NCBI RefSeq assembly: GCF_001939735.1
Contig: NZ_MJIL01000065.1
Location: forward strand, 280-64,279
Direction: 5' to 3'
From: Photobacterium proteolyticum
GTDB taxonomy: Bacteria; Pseudomonadota; Gammaproteobacteria; Enterobacterales; Vibrionaceae
DNA: 64,000 bases
Shown: in pieces, positions 39,227 to 48,606 of the stretch
Position numbering within the stretch: position 1 is the stretch's first letter
How the letters are laid out: every line of letters begins with the position of its first letter
Translations under genes and position numbers: made by a program
Notes under the pieces: generated by a model
Database searches by the model: none
What the model was told of the DNA's origin: nothing
What the model saw: only the letters and a program-made list of their open reading frames with translations

Positions 39227-40639
39227 TTATAGTACGTGTACTGAAGCAGTGTTAGTTGTACCAGAAGGTACTAGCGCACCAGATACCATAACAACGATAT
39301 CGCCTTTCGCGCCCAGGCCAGTTTCAAGAGCAAGATCTTTACCGCGGCCGTAGAAAGCATCAGTGCTGTCGATAGATTCAACAACAACAGGAGTAACACC
39401 TTTAGTCAGTGCTAGCTGAGCAGCTGTCTTAGTGTTCGTTGTTACCGCTAGGATGTTTGCAGTTGGGAAGTACTTACGTACAGAACGTGCAGACTTACCA
39501 GCTTCGGTCGCAACAACGATTAGTGGTGCGTTTAGCTTCTCAGAAGTGTCTACAGCGCCTTTACATACAGCTTCTGTAATGCGAAGACGAGAGCTGTCCA
39601 GGCGAGAGCCTAGCTCGGCTTTAAGAGCTGCATCAGTACGCTCACAGATCTGAGCCATGATAGTAACAGCTTCGATTGGGTATTTACCCTTAGCAGACTC
39701 ACCAGAAAGCATTACTGCATCAGTGCCGTCCATGATTGCGTTCGCAACGTCACCCGCTTCTGCGCGAGTTGGACGTGGGTTCTTGATCATAGAGTCAAGC
39801 ATCTGAGTTGCAGTGATAACTACTTTACGTGCACGGTTACACTTCTCGATCATCATCTTCTGCGCGAAGATAACTTCTTCAACTGGGATCTCAACACCTA
39901 GGTCACCACGAGCAACCATGATACCGTCAGAAGCTTCTAGGATAGCGTCGAAGTTATCAACACCTTCCTGGTTCTCGATCTTAGAGATGATCTGGATCTT
40001 CTCGCCGCCGTTTGCATTTAGCAGTTCGCGGATTTCTTTTACGTCTTCTGCTTTACGGATGAAAGAAGCAGCAACGAAGTCAACGCCTTGCTCACAGCCG
40101 AACTTAAGGTCAGCTTTGTCTTTTTCAGCAAGAGCTGGAAGTTTTACAGAAACGCCTGGTAGGTTAACACCTTTGTTTTCACCCAGGTCACCGTTGTTAA
40201 GTACTTTACACTTAACTTCAGTTTCAGTTGTTTCTAGTACTTCCATCTCGATCAGACCGTCGTCAACCAGGATAGTGTTGCCTTTAGTCAGGTCTTTAGC
40301 GAAACCAGGGTAAGTTACCGCCACGCGGTCTTGGTTACCGATAACAGAAGTGTCTGTAGTGAAAGTGAACTCCTGGCCTGCAACCAGAGAAAAGTCTTGA
40401 CCGTTTTCTAGCTTGATTGTACGGATCTCAGGACCTTTTGTGTCAAGCAGAACAGCAAGTTGCTTGCCAGTCGCTGCCATTACTTCACGCAGGTTGTTGA
40501 TACGCTGACCGTGCTCTGCGAAGTCACCGTGCGAGAAGTTAAGACGCATAACGTTCATGCCAGCGTTAGCCAGCTTAGTTAGCATCTCTACTGATTCAGT
40601 TTTAGGTCCAATCGTACATACGATCTTAGTCTTTTTCAT
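39227..40639 (-). CDS. pykF: Pyruvate kinase I PykF
   Basis: PykF converts phosphoenolpyruvate and ADP to pyruvate and ATP, the last step of glycolysis, and is activated by fructose-1,6-bisphosphate in enterics. The 470-aa protein starts [16 protein letters not shown] and shows the substrate/metal motifs [27 protein letters not shown] and ATQMLDSMI. The strongly biased, AT-preferring codon choice compared with neighbours fits a highly expressed gene. It is monocistronic; its long upstream region contains a promoter-terminator pair. Confidence 0.97.
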   Translation of the reverse strand: MKKTKIVCTIGPKTESVEMLTKLANAGMNVMRLNFSHGDFAEHGQRINNLREVMAATGKQLAVLLDTKGPEIRTIKLENGQDFSLVAGQEFTFTTDTSVIGNQDRVAVTYPGFAKDLTKGNTILVDDGLIEMEVLETTETEVKCKVLNNGDLGENKGVNLPGVSVKLPALAEKDKADLKFGCEQGVDFVAASFIRKAEDVKEIRELLNANGGEKIQIISKIENQEGVDNFDAILEASDGIMVARGDLGVEIPVEEVIFAQKMMIEKCNRARKVVITATQMLDSMIKNPRPTRAEAGDVANAIMDGTDAVMLSGESAKGKYPIEAVTIMAQICERTDAALKAELGSRLDSSRLRITEAVCKGAVDTSEKLNAPLIVVATEAGKSARSVRKYFPTANILAVTTNTKTAAQLALTKGVTPVVVESIDSTDAFYGRGKDLALETGLGAKGDIVVMVSGALVPSGTTNTASVHVL

Positions 40640-40805
40640 TGAGGATTGTCTCCGGACGAACTTTTACCCAAGGGAAATTTGAATCACAGAGTTATACCTG
40701 AAAACGGACGTGCATTTATGTTGAAATACGCCTACAAACTGCGGGCCAGATCAAAAAAACGCAACTTCTCATGTTCAGTTCTAAGTGATAATACAAATTT
40801 TTTAC

Positions 40806-40954
40806 AAAAATATTGCCTTATGAAAGCATCGGGTTGCTTTCATAAGGCAGCTCTTGTGTCCATGTTTTGCTTATGTCGTCCGTCCTTGAAAGATGTTCTC
40901 ACGCCAGCATGACGAAAGTGTGTCGAGCAGCCATAAAATTGGCTAACAAACAAG
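40806..40954 (-). ncRNA. Candidate small RNA or attenuated leader upstream of pykF
   Basis: A minus-strand promoter (-35 GTGATA at 40984-40989, 17-nt spacer, perfect -10 TATAAT at 40961-40966) would start transcription near 40954. About 105 nt later there is a perfect 14-bp hairpin (40815-40828 with 40835-40848) followed by AATATTTTTG, a terminator pattern. The product would be a roughly 150-nt RNA, or a premature-termination product of pykF mRNA, whose start lies 175 nt further on. I do not recognise it as a known sRNA. Confidence 0.5.
40815..40848 (-). terminator. Perfect 14-bp hairpin with T-rich tail upstream of pykF
   Basis: On the minus strand GCCTTATGAAAGCA, the loop ACCCGA and TGCTTTCATAAGGC are followed by AATATTTTTG. 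No minus-strand gene lies between this hairpin and the tRNA at 42587, so it must end a non-coding RNA or attenuate pykF. Confidence 0.75.
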
Positions 40955-40960
40955 CTCAGT

Positions 40961-40989
40961 ATTATAGCACAGCTCGATTCTTTTATCAC
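40961..40989 (-). promoter_or_regulatory. Sigma-70 promoter upstream of the pykF leader hairpin
   Basis: GTGATA (4/6) and TATAAT (6/6) are separated by 17 nt on the minus strand. It is the best promoter seen in the pykF upstream region and is a reasonable pykF or small-RNA promoter. Confidence 0.6.
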
Positions 40990-41651
40990 CTTGTGATGAT
41001 GCGCAAACTTTTCATCAATGATTTTATTGAGGGTGAGATTATCTACTTATTTCACAGATTTTTTTTGTTATGTATCAATAGTTGATTTATTTCTAACCCC
41101 AAAATAAATCAAAAGCACTGAATGTGTTTTAACGTAAACAGTGTGTTTATTGCTGTGACTATAAATGAAATAAGCCTTCCGGGTATTAAGGGCGATTACA
41201 TTAACTTTGAAGGTATTACATGTATGCTTTCTGGGAGTTTATTAGGTGTGACTGGTAACTTGAGGGTATGTCTGAATATGGAGGGCAAGGTTCTGTAATG
41301 TACCGAGTTAAGTGGAACCCTGGTTTCTGGCGGCCAAGTGTATGATGGAAGCCGCTTTAACATGTGATGGATTTCCATATAGGAAGTAGCTTCCGGTTAA
41401 TCCATCCAAATACCACTTTGGTATTAAAGGAATTTGTTGGTTTATCGTTTGCGTGTGATTTAATGGAAATTCATCGTGGTATGTTGCGCTAACTTCTTAT
41501 TTGAATGTGATCTGCCTCTGTTTTATTTCTCTTTGTATCATAAATACTTACCGCTCGCTTAAATGTTATAACATAACAGTTTCCCTGTTATGTCAGCTGT
41601 ATTCTGATCATTAACCCATTTATTCATATGGATTGAAGTTAAGGGAATTCC
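40990..41651 (+). other. Hairpin-rich non-coding region before the DUF2608 gene
   Basis: About 660 nt without a credible gene. Inverted repeats include TTGATTTATT/AATAAATCAA (41082-41112); GATGGATT (41366-41373) with AATCCATC (41399-41406), enclosing GGAAG-TAG-CTTCC (41382-41394); AATACCA-CTT-TGGTATT (41409-41425); and ACATAACAG (41571-41579) with CTGTTATGT (41585-41593), which competes with ATGTTATAACAT (41563-41574). The base composition is more AT-rich than the flanking genes. A structured 5' leader of the downstream gene is the simplest reading. Confidence 0.5.
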
Positions 41652-42509
41652 ATGAAAATAAGAACAATAGCATCTCTGTGTACTCTTCTTTTTGCTGCCA
41701 ACACCTTTGCTGACGTTGTTGTAAAAGAGACAGATAAATTTCAAGACGTTGCGGACAAAGTTAGTGCGTTGACTGCCAAGGCCGAAAATCCTTTGGTGGT
41801 GATTGATATCGATAATACCCTGCTGACAACGACCTCTGATCTTGGCGGTGACATTTGGTACCAGTGGCAGCGTGGAAAACTGGATGTGAAACCGGCAGAT
41901 GGCGCTAAGGTTGATTGCTTATTTCAGGACTCTATCGGCCTGCTGTATGAGTTGGTTCCGATGAAAACGATTGAAGATAATGTTCCGGCAACAGTTCGAG
42001 GCTGGCAGGACAGCGGGGTGACGGTAATGGCACTGACGTCGCGTTCGCCGAACTATCGCTATGCAACTGAGCGAGAGATGTATCGAAATCAGTTTGACAT
42101 GACAATATCTCCGCTAAAAGAAAAGGCCTCTGATGATATCCCGGTGTATATCGACAACCCTAAGCGAGCGTTAAGCTACATCAACGGCATCATGATGACG
42201 ACCGGTATGAACAAGGGCACCATGCTGAAGTATGTGCTTGATAAGACCGACCAGAAATTCAGTCAGGTCGTATTTGTCGACGACAGCAAGAAGAATGTCG
42301 TGAATATGGAAAAAGCCTACAAGGATGATGCATCCGTTGATATGACTATTTTCCACTACACCAAGGTTGAAGATGATCGCGTGGAGAAATACGGCTCGGT
42401 GCTCACTCAGGCTCAGGCGAGCAAAATGGCTAGCGACTGGAAAGAGCTGAATCAGATTCTGGACAAGGTTGCACCAGCACGTATCGGAGATACGTGTCTA
42501 GGACGTTAA
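41652..42509 (+). CDS. Secreted HAD-like phosphatase, DUF2608
   Basis: The 285-aa precursor has a signal peptide (RTIASLCTLLFAANTFA) and then a HAD-like fold: motif I VVIDIDNTLL, a motif II-like VMALTSRSP, a conserved Lys in INGIMMTTGMNKGTML and acidic motif VVFVDDSKKNV. This fits a DUF2608 periplasmic or secreted phosphatase-like protein; the substrate is unknown. The start at 41652 has AAGGGA upstream. It is monocistronic, preceded by a long hairpin-rich region and followed by a bidirectional terminator shared with the tRNA. Confidence 0.85.
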   Translation: MKIRTIASLCTLLFAANTFADVVVKETDKFQDVADKVSALTAKAENPLVVIDIDNTLLTTTSDLGGDIWYQWQRGKLDVKPADGAKVDCLFQDSIGLLYELVPMKTIEDNVPATVRGWQDSGVTVMALTSRSPNYRYATEREMYRNQFDMTISPLKEKASDDIPVYIDNPKRALSYINGIMMTTGMNKGTMLKYVLDKTDQKFSQVVFVDDSKKNVVNMEKAYKDDASVDMTIFHYTKVEDDRVEKYGSVLTQAQASKMASDWKELNQILDKVAPARIGDTCLGR

Positions 42510-42548
42510 TGACGGGACGAAAAACGCAATAGAATGCCCAGAAACAGA

Positions 42549-42578
42549 AAAGGCTGATAGGTTTCCCTATCAGCCTTT
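42549..42578. terminator. Bidirectional terminator between DUF2608 gene and tRNA
   Basis: AAAGGCTGATAGG (42549-42561) and CCTATCAGCCTTT (42566-42578) form a 13-bp stem with a 4-nt loop; T-rich flanks exist on both sides (TTTCTTC on plus; TTTCTG on minus). Confidence 0.85.
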
Positions 42579-42586
42579 CTTCAATC

Positions 42587-42662
42587 TGGTGGCCCCTCGC
42601 AGACTTGAACTGCGGACCAAGCGATTATGAGTCGCCTGCTCTAACCACTGAGCTAAGGGGCC
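42587..42662 (-). tRNA. ileX: tRNA with CAU anticodon, ileX-type tRNA-Ile2
   Basis: A complete 76-nt tRNA on the minus strand includes the encoded CCA end, acceptor GGCCCCT/AGGGGCC, D-arm AGCTCAGTGGTTAGAGC, anticodon loop CTCATAA and T-arm GTTCAAGTC. From memory the body matches E. coli ileX, where the CAU anticodon is modified to lysidine and reads AUA; automatic tools may label it tRNA-Met. It lies beside rpoD, as in E. coli. Confidence 0.92.
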
Positions 42663-42810
42663 AGTGTGCGGGAAATTATATGGGATGGTCTGGCGCTTGT
42701 CTAGCGAATAAATAGGGTGTTTTGTTTGCTTTTTAAGCAGTTAAAGAAAAAATACTCGTGTTGGATGGCCAGTATAAGATGTTGATCTTCAAACCAAATC
42801 GCAGAGACAA

Positions 42811-42836
42811 AAAAGCGAGCCGTTCGGCTCGCTTTT
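42811..42836 (-). terminator. Intrinsic terminator of the rpsU-yqeY-dnaG-rpoD operon
   Basis: AAAAGCGAGCC-GTTC-GGCTCGCTTTT forms an 11-bp stem 28 nt past the rpoD stop, with a T-run on the minus strand. Confidence 0.92.
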
Positions 42837-42863
42837 GGATTGTTATCGGCTTGGGCCCGGCGA

Positions 42864-44708
42864 TTATTCGTCAAGGAAGCTGCGCAGAACGTCTGAGCGG
42901 CTTGGGTGACGGAGTTTACGCAGTGCCTTGGCTTCGATCTGACGGATACGCTCACGGGTAACGTCGAACTGCTTACCAACCTCTTCCAGGGTATGGTCAG
43001 TGTTCATGTCGATACCAAAGCGCATACGCAGTACCTTCGCCTCACGAGGCGTCAGGCCGGCCAGAACATCATTGGTTGCGCCACGCAGGTTGGTTGCCGT
43101 CGCAGCATCCATTGGTAGCTGAAGCGTGGTATCTTCAATGAAGTCACCTAGGTGCGAATCTTCATCGTCACCGATAGGGGTTTCCATTGAGATTGGCTCT
43201 TTGGCAATCTTCAGAACTTTGCGGATCTTGTCTTCCGGCATTTGCATGCGTTCAGCCAGTTCTTCCGGCAATGGCTCCCGGCCCATCTCCTGAAGCATCT
43301 GGCGAGAGATACGGTTCAGTTTGTTGATGGTCTCGATCATGTGAACAGGGATACGAATGGTACGTGCCTGGTCAGCGATAGAACGGGTGATTGCCTGACG
43401 GATCCACCATGTTGCGTAAGTCGAGAACTTGTAACCACGGCGGTATTCAAACTTATCAACGGCTTTCATCAGGCCGATGTTACCTTCCTGGATCAGGTCC
43501 AGGAACTGCAGTCCACGGTTGGTGTATTTCTTGGCGATAGAAATAACCAGACGCAGGTTTGCTTCAACCATTTCTTTCTTGGCACGGCGAGCCTTGGCTT
43601 CACCGATAGACATGCGACGGCTGATGTCCTTGATACGCTCAATAGACAGGCCTGTCTCTTCTTCCAGTAGACGTAGCTTCAGGGCAGAGCGGCGAAGATC
43701 TTCTTCGTAGTTCTTCAGGCGCTCGGCATAAGGTTTGCCAGAGTTCAGTGCTTCGTCGATCCACTCGCTAGAAGACTCGTTGCCTGCAAACAAGCTAACG
43801 AAGGTTTTCTTCGGCATCTTGCTGTTATCGACACACATGCGCATGATAATGCGTTCGTTAGTACGCACTTTATCCATTGATTCACGCAGTGAGCTGACCA
43901 GGCGGTCAAATTGTTTCGGGATCAGACGGAACTGTTTGAAGATGTCGGAAAGCTCTTCGACAGCCACTTCGGTTTTCGCATCATGACGACCGTGTGTATT
44001 GATTGCGATAGCCATCTTCTCGTAAGAATCACGAAGTTCCATGAACTTCTCACGGGCTAGTTCCGGATCAATACCAGCGTCTTCTTCGTCTTCATCGTCG
44101 CTGTCGTCGCCGTCTTCAAGATCTTTGTCTTCGTCTTCAAGATCAGACTCGCTCAGCTCGGAGCCGATATGGGTTGCTGTCGGTGCTGTTGTTTCCTCTT
44201 CGTTCGGATCAACAAAACCGGAAATAATGTCGGTAAGACGAAGCTCATCGGCTTCAACTTTGTCGAACTGCTCAAGCAGGTGCGCAATAGCTGTCGGGTA
44301 TTCGGCAACTGAACACTGAACCTGGTTAATACCATCTTCAATGCGCTTGGCGATATCAATTTCGCCTTCACGGGTCAGTAGCTCTACGGTACCCATTTCA
44401 CGCATGTACATGCGTACCGGATCGGTAGTACGGCCGATCTCGCTTTCCACGCTAGACAGGGCTTGAGCGGCGGCTTCAATCGCGTCTTCGTCCGCATTAT
44501 CTTCAGTCATCATCAACTCATCGGCATCAGGGGCTGTTTCAACCACCTTAATACCCATGTCATTGATCATCTGAATAATGTCTTCAACCTGATCGGAATC
44601 GACAATGTCTTCCGGTAGGTGATCATTTACTTCGGCGTAGGTCAGATAGCCTTGTTCTTTGCCTTTAGCGACAAGTAACTTAAGCTGAGACTGCGGATTT
44701 TGCTCCAT
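42864..44708 (-). CDS. rpoD: RNA polymerase primary sigma factor RpoD (sigma-70)
   Basis: RpoD directs RNA polymerase to housekeeping promoters. The 614-aa protein has region 1.1 at the N-terminus ([26 protein letters not shown]), region 1.2 ([11 protein letters not shown]), a very acidic insert in the non-conserved region ([21 protein letters not shown]), region 2 ([28 protein letters not shown]) and region 4 ([21 protein letters not shown]). The ATG at 44708 gives the standard [10 protein letters not shown] start. It is last in the macromolecular-synthesis operon. Confidence 0.97.
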   Translation of the reverse strand: MEQNPQSQLKLLVAKGKEQGYLTYAEVNDHLPEDIVDSDQVEDIIQMINDMGIKVVETAPDADELMMTEDNADEDAIEAAAQALSSVESEIGRTTDPVRMYMREMGTVELLTREGEIDIAKRIEDGINQVQCSVAEYPTAIAHLLEQFDKVEADELRLTDIISGFVDPNEEETTAPTATHIGSELSESDLEDEDKDLEDGDDSDDEDEEDAGIDPELAREKFMELRDSYEKMAIAINTHGRHDAKTEVAVEELSDIFKQFRLIPKQFDRLVSSLRESMDKVRTNERIIMRMCVDNSKMPKKTFVSLFAGNESSSEWIDEALNSGKPYAERLKNYEEDLRRSALKLRLLEEETGLSIERIKDISRRMSIGEAKARRAKKEMVEANLRLVISIAKKYTNRGLQFLDLIQEGNIGLMKAVDKFEYRRGYKFSTYATWWIRQAITRSIADQARTIRIPVHMIETINKLNRISRQMLQEMGREPLPEELAERMQMPEDKIRKVLKIAKEPISMETPIGDDEDSHLGDFIEDTTLQLPMDAATATNLRGATNDVLAGLTPREAKVLRMRFGIDMNTDHTLEEVGKQFDVTRERIRQIEAKALRKLRHPSRSDVLRSFLDE

Positions 44709-44800
44709 AGACGATATCCAACTTCGGGTCTGAGTGAAAATGTAGTATGCAAAAATGCAAACCAATAATTATAACAAACTTCTTAATTGTTGACCACTTA

Positions 44801-46555
44801 CTAGCCGGGACGGTTGAGTAATAATAACTGCAACTCCCGCTTCTCTTCGACTGATAAGCCGACGGTATTCGATTTAGCCTGCAACTTTTCAATTTGTTGT
44901 TTGACGCACTGGCCTAAAACTTTGTCCATTGCGTCCATAAATACATCTAGAGTGTTGTCCTCGTCTTTAGCGAGGGGCAGCTCCCAGGCGGCGAGACGCG
45001 CCATCATGTTCTCGTTTTTGCTGCCACGCCAGTACTCTAGTAGCTGGCCTGTAGTGATATTGGGGTTCGATCGGCATTTATCAACTACTGATATCAATAA
45101 ATTTAGCCCAGGGACCGAATTATCTTCAAACGCCGCCATATCAAATTCGAGGCTGCTGACAAAACGCGGGTTTTGCAGCAGCAGGGCGATAACGTCACGC
45201 ATCGGCGTTCGCTTGATGTTTTGCTGGGGCTGTCGTGGCCGTTGCGTGTCATCTCGCTTTAGTTCAAGCCTGATCTGATCGGGTGGTAACCCTAAATTAT
45301 AGCCTAGTGCATTTAGCAGGTATTCTCGCAGGGTTTCACCGGCTACTTTTTCCAACAGCGGCTTGGCCAGCGTTTTCAGCTTTGCCTTGCCTTCCTTGCT
45401 GCTCATGTCAACCTGGGCAACCAGCGAATTGAACATGAACTCCGACAGTGACATGGCCTCGTCGACCTGGCGTTCAAAGCCCTCTTTGCCGAACTGGCGG
45501 ATATAGGTATCCGGATCCTCGCCGTCGGGCAGGAACATGAATTTCAGCTGGCGGCCATCGGTAAGGTAGGGCAACGCCTGCTCCATGGCACGCCAGGCTG
45601 CATCGCGTCCGGCCCGGTCACCATCGTAGCAACAGACAACGGTACCGGTCTGGCGGAACATCATCTGAATATGATCGCCGGTGGTAGAGGTACCTAGCGA
45701 GGCGACGGCGTAGTCAACGCCAAACTGGGCCAGGGCGACCACATCCATATAGCCTTCGACAACTAAAAGCCTTTCTGGTTCACGGTGGGCCTGCAGGACC
45801 TCATACAGGCCATAGAGCTCGCGCCCCTTGTGGAAGATCGGGGTTTCCGGCGAGTTGAGGTACTTGGGCGTGCCGTCACCCAGTACCCGGCCGCCAAAGC
45901 CGATCACCCGGCCGCGGCGATCATGAATCGGAAACATCACTCGGCCACGGAAACGGTCATAGCGACGACCATTATCGTTTTCGATCAGCATGCCTGCTGT
46001 AACAAGTGATTTTTGCGATTCAGCATCCCGGCCAAAACGGGTACGGACCATATCCCACTGATCAGGAACAAAACCGATTCCGAACTTCTTGACTACTTCC
46101 CCTGACAGGCCGCGGTCTTTGAGGTAGTCAATGGCAACCTGGCCTTCCTGGGTACGCAGCTGTGACTGATAGAACTGGGAGATCTGCCCCATCATTTCGT
46201 ACAGGCCGAGCTTTTCCTTGCTGCGCGGGGCCGAGGCACCGCCGCCGCTGCCTTGTTCGCGGGGAACTTCCAATCCAAGCTGAGAGGCGAGCTCGTCAAT
46301 GGCCTCGACAAAATCCAGGCGGTCAAACTCCATGACAAAATCAAGCACGTTACCATGGGCACCGCAGCCAAAGCAGTGGTAGAACTGTTTTTCCTGGCTG
46401 ACAGAAAAAGACGGGGTCTTCTCATTATGGAAAGGACAGCAAGCTCCGAAGTTCTTGCCTTGCTTCTTCAGTTTTACCCGGGCATCAACAATATCCACGA
46501 TGTCATGTCGTGCAATGAGATCATCGATAAAAGTACGAGGGATTTTTCCTGCCAT
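44801..46555 (-). CDS. dnaG: DNA primase DnaG
   Basis: DnaG makes RNA primers at the replication fork with DnaB. The 584-aa protein has an N-terminal zinc-ribbon (CCPFHNEKTPSF and FHCFGCGAHGN-type ligands), the TOPRIM catalytic core with VVEGYMDVVAL and CYDGDRAGRDAAWR, and a C-terminal helicase-binding domain. It precedes rpoD by 92 nt and follows yqeY with a possible hairpin between. Confidence 0.96.
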   Translation of the reverse strand: MAGKIPRTFIDDLIARHDIVDIVDARVKLKKQGKNFGACCPFHNEKTPSFSVSQEKQFYHCFGCGAHGNVLDFVMEFDRLDFVEAIDELASQLGLEVPREQGSGGGASAPRSKEKLGLYEMMGQISQFYQSQLRTQEGQVAIDYLKDRGLSGEVVKKFGIGFVPDQWDMVRTRFGRDAESQKSLVTAGMLIENDNGRRYDRFRGRVMFPIHDRRGRVIGFGGRVLGDGTPKYLNSPETPIFHKGRELYGLYEVLQAHREPERLLVVEGYMDVVALAQFGVDYAVASLGTSTTGDHIQMMFRQTGTVVCCYDGDRAGRDAAWRAMEQALPYLTDGRQLKFMFLPDGEDPDTYIRQFGKEGFERQVDEAMSLSEFMFNSLVAQVDMSSKEGKAKLKTLAKPLLEKVAGETLREYLLNALGYNLGLPPDQIRLELKRDDTQRPRQPQQNIKRTPMRDVIALLLQNPRFVSSLEFDMAAFEDNSVPGLNLLISVVDKCRSNPNITTGQLLEYWRGSKNENMMARLAAWELPLAKDEDNTLDVFMDAMDKVLGQCVKQQIEKLQAKSNTVGLSVEEKRELQLLLLNRPG

Positions 46556-46616
46556 AGAGAGAGCATTACCTGAAGAGTTCGGGAGTAAAATTGTAATTTA
46601 TTGACGCTAAAATACA

Positions 46617-46655
46617 AACAAGCCGCGCATTCCTGGATGGATAGCACGGCTTGTT
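46617..46655 (-). terminator. Possible weak hairpin between yqeY and dnaG
   Basis: AACAAGCCG and CGGCTTGTT can pair around a long (about 20-nt) loop, and the minus strand continues TTGTATTTTA. It may partially terminate transcription or serve RNA processing within the operon, as known between rpsU and dnaG in E. coli. Confidence 0.45.
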
Positions 46656-46672
46656 GCAGAATTGGGTTAGTT

Positions 46673-47116
46673 TTAGCTAAGCTTCGCTTTCACTAACTGG
46701 CTAACTTTACCCATATCGGCACGACCCTGAACTTTAGGCTTTAGCACACCCATCAGTTTGCCCATGTCTTGCATGCTGGCAGCACCGGTCGCAGCAATTG
46801 CCTCATCCAGCAGAGCAGCAACTTCGTCGTCGCTCAGTGGTTGTGGCATAAACTCTTCCAGCACCTTAATTTCAGCAAGCTCTACATCAGCAAGATCCTG
46901 TCGACTTGCAGCTTCGTATTGAGCTACAGAGTCACGGCGTTGCTTGACCATCTTGGTCAGTACTGCCAGCACGTCGTCATCGGAAAGAGTGATCTTTTCG
47001 TCAACTTCACGCTGTTTAACGGCAGCAAGAGCAAGACGGATGGTACCAAGACGAGGTTTGTCCTTCGCCTTCATCGCCGCCTTTTGTTCGTCTTTTAGAC
47101 GTTCAGTCAGAGTCAT
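46673..47116 (-). CDS. yqeY: GatB/YqeY-domain protein
   Basis: The 147-aa protein matches the YqeY family: MTLTERLKDEQKAAMKAKDKPRLGTIRLALAAVKQ split as its N-terminal helical domain and a C-terminal tRNA-binding-like domain with GKLMGVLKPKVQGRADMGKVSQLVK. The domain resembles the tail of GatB, but its function in bacteria with no amidotransferase is unclear. It lies between rpsU and dnaG, a common position in vibrios. Confidence 0.92.
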   Translation of the reverse strand: MTLTERLKDEQKAAMKAKDKPRLGTIRLALAAVKQREVDEKITLSDDDVLAVLTKMVKQRRDSVAQYEAASRQDLADVELAEIKVLEEFMPQPLSDDEVAALLDEAIAATGAASMQDMGKLMGVLKPKVQGRADMGKVSQLVKAKLS

Positions 47117-47143
47117 AACACGTTCCTTCTGTTAATCGGTCGA

Positions 47144-47359
47144 TTAGTACAGACGAACGCGACGCGCGTTTTCGCGAGCCAATTTCTTCAGGTGACGCTT
47201 AACTGCCGCTGCTTTCGCACGCTTACGTACAGTAGTAGGCTTTTCGAAGTGCTCACGACGACGTACTTCTGAAAGGATACCTGCTTTTTCGCAAGAGCGC
47301 TTGAAACGACGTAGTGCTACGTCAAACGGTTCGTTTTCACGTACTTTGATTACTGGCAT
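47144..47359 (-). CDS. rpsU: 30S ribosomal protein S21
   Basis: S21 binds near the 3' end of 16S rRNA and supports translation initiation. The 71-aa, very basic protein ([20 protein letters not shown] at the start, [11 protein letters not shown] at the end) has the exact family length. It is the first gene of the rpsU-yqeY-dnaG-rpoD operon and is divergent from tsaD. Confidence 0.98.
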   Translation of the reverse strand: MPVIKVRENEPFDVALRRFKRSCEKAGILSEVRRREHFEKPTTVRKRAKAAAVKRHLKKLARENARRVRLY

Positions 47360-47431
47360 GTAATACTCACCTCAGAGTGATTCGGTTAACGCTGACGTTC
47401 AAAAGTGTCAGCTGATTAAAAATGGTGCGAA

Positions 47432-47461
47432 ATTCTAATCTGATCTGGGGGCATTTGTAAA
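47432..47461 (-). promoter_or_regulatory. Probable promoter of rpsU operon
   Basis: On the minus strand TTTACA (47456-47461) and TAGAAT (47432-47437) are 18 nt apart, about 75 nt before the rpsU start. Both hexamers match 5 of 6 positions. Confidence 0.65.
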
Positions 47462-47541
47462 GCATTCTGCAACCCTGAACTGGTTAATTTCTGTCAAGGA
47501 CGGTAGTATTGCCCCCAATTACCATAAGTATAGAGGTTGTT

Positions 47542-48561
47542 ATGCGTATACTGGGCATCGAAACCTCCTGTGACGAAACAGGCGTTGCAATTTTCGATGA
47601 TGAAAAAGGCCTTTTGGCACATGAACTTTACAGCCAGGTAAAACTGCACGCGGACTACGGTGGTGTAGTTCCTGAGCTGGCTTCACGTGACCATGTAAAG
47701 AAGACCATTCCGCTGATCAAGGCAGCATTGGCTGATGCCGGACTGACTCCGGACGATCTTGACGGGGTTGCCTATACTGCAGGACCGGGCCTGGTCGGTG
47801 CCCTGCTGGTTGGTGCGACAATCGGCCGCAGCTTGGCGTACGCATGGGATTTACCCGCGGTAGCGGTTCACCATATGGAAGGCCACCTGCTGGCGCCGAT
47901 GCTGGAAGATAATCCGCCTGAATTCCCGTTTGTGGCCCTGCTGGTATCCGGCGGTCATACCATGATGGTTGAAGTAAAAGGCATTGGTGAGTATCAGATT
48001 CTGGGTGAGTCGATTGATGATGCCGCCGGTGAGGCGTTCGATAAGACGGCCAAGCTGATGGGGCTGGACTATCCGGGTGGCCCGCTGCTGTCGCGTCTGG
48101 CTGAAAAAGGTACGCCGGGGCGTTTTAAGTTCCCGCGTCCGATGACTGACCGCCCGGGACTGGATTTCAGTTTCTCGGGGCTGAAGACATTCGCGGCGAA
48201 TACGATCCGGGCCAATGACGACGACGAGCAGACACGTGCCGACATTGCATTCGCGTTTCAGGAAGCGGTAGTGGATACGTTGGCGATCAAATGCAAGCGT
48301 GCCCTCAAGCAAACGGGGTTCAAGCGCCTGGTGATTGCCGGTGGTGTGAGCGCCAATAAATACTTGCGCCTGGAGCTGGAAAAGCTGATGACCGGAATGA
48401 AAGGGGAAGTCTTCTACCCTCGCACTGAGTTCTGTACCGATAACGGAGCGATGATTGCGTATGCAGGAATGCAGCGCCTGAAAAACCATGAAACCATGGA
48501 TTTGAGTGTGAAGGCGCATCCTCGTTGGCCTATCGATCAGCTACAACCGATCAGCGAGTAA
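47542..48561 (+). CDS. tsaD: tRNA N6-threonylcarbamoyladenosine synthase subunit TsaD
   Basis: TsaD transfers threonylcarbamoyl to A37 of ANN-decoding tRNAs, with TsaB and TsaE. The 339-aa protein has the ASKHA-type start [13 protein letters not shown], the metal-binding [10 protein letters not shown], and the nucleotide motif [11 protein letters not shown] use the ATG at 47542 with AGAGG upstream rather than the longer frame. It is divergent from rpsU, as in E. coli. Confidence 0.96.
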   Translation: MRILGIETSCDETGVAIFDDEKGLLAHELYSQVKLHADYGGVVPELASRDHVKKTIPLIKAALADAGLTPDDLDGVAYTAGPGLVGALLVGATIGRSLAYAWDLPAVAVHHMEGHLLAPMLEDNPPEFPFVALLVSGGHTMMVEVKGIGEYQILGESIDDAAGEAFDKTAKLMGLDYPGGPLLSRLAEKGTPGRFKFPRPMTDRPGLDFSFSGLKTFAANTIRANDDDEQTRADIAFAFQEAVVDTLAIKCKRALKQTGFKRLVIAGGVSANKYLRLELEKLMTGMKGEVFYPRTEFCTDNGAMIAYAGMQRLKNHETMDLSVKAHPRWPIDQLQPISE

Positions 48562-48606
48562 GCGTGTAAGTTTATCGGCCGCAATAACCGGTATCGGAGA
48601 GCAGCG

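Noticed and set aside
40985-40997. ATCAC-CTT-GTGAT as a CRP site upstream of pykF
   Set aside because: The half-sites are in the opposite orientation (TCAC...GTGA) to CRP sites (TGTGA-N6-TCACA) and the spacing is wrong.
41196-41378. 60-codon minus-strand open frame in the non-coding region before the DUF2608 gene
   Set aside because: No ribosome-binding site, no family resemblance, low-complexity composition; it overlaps the proposed structured leader on the other strand.
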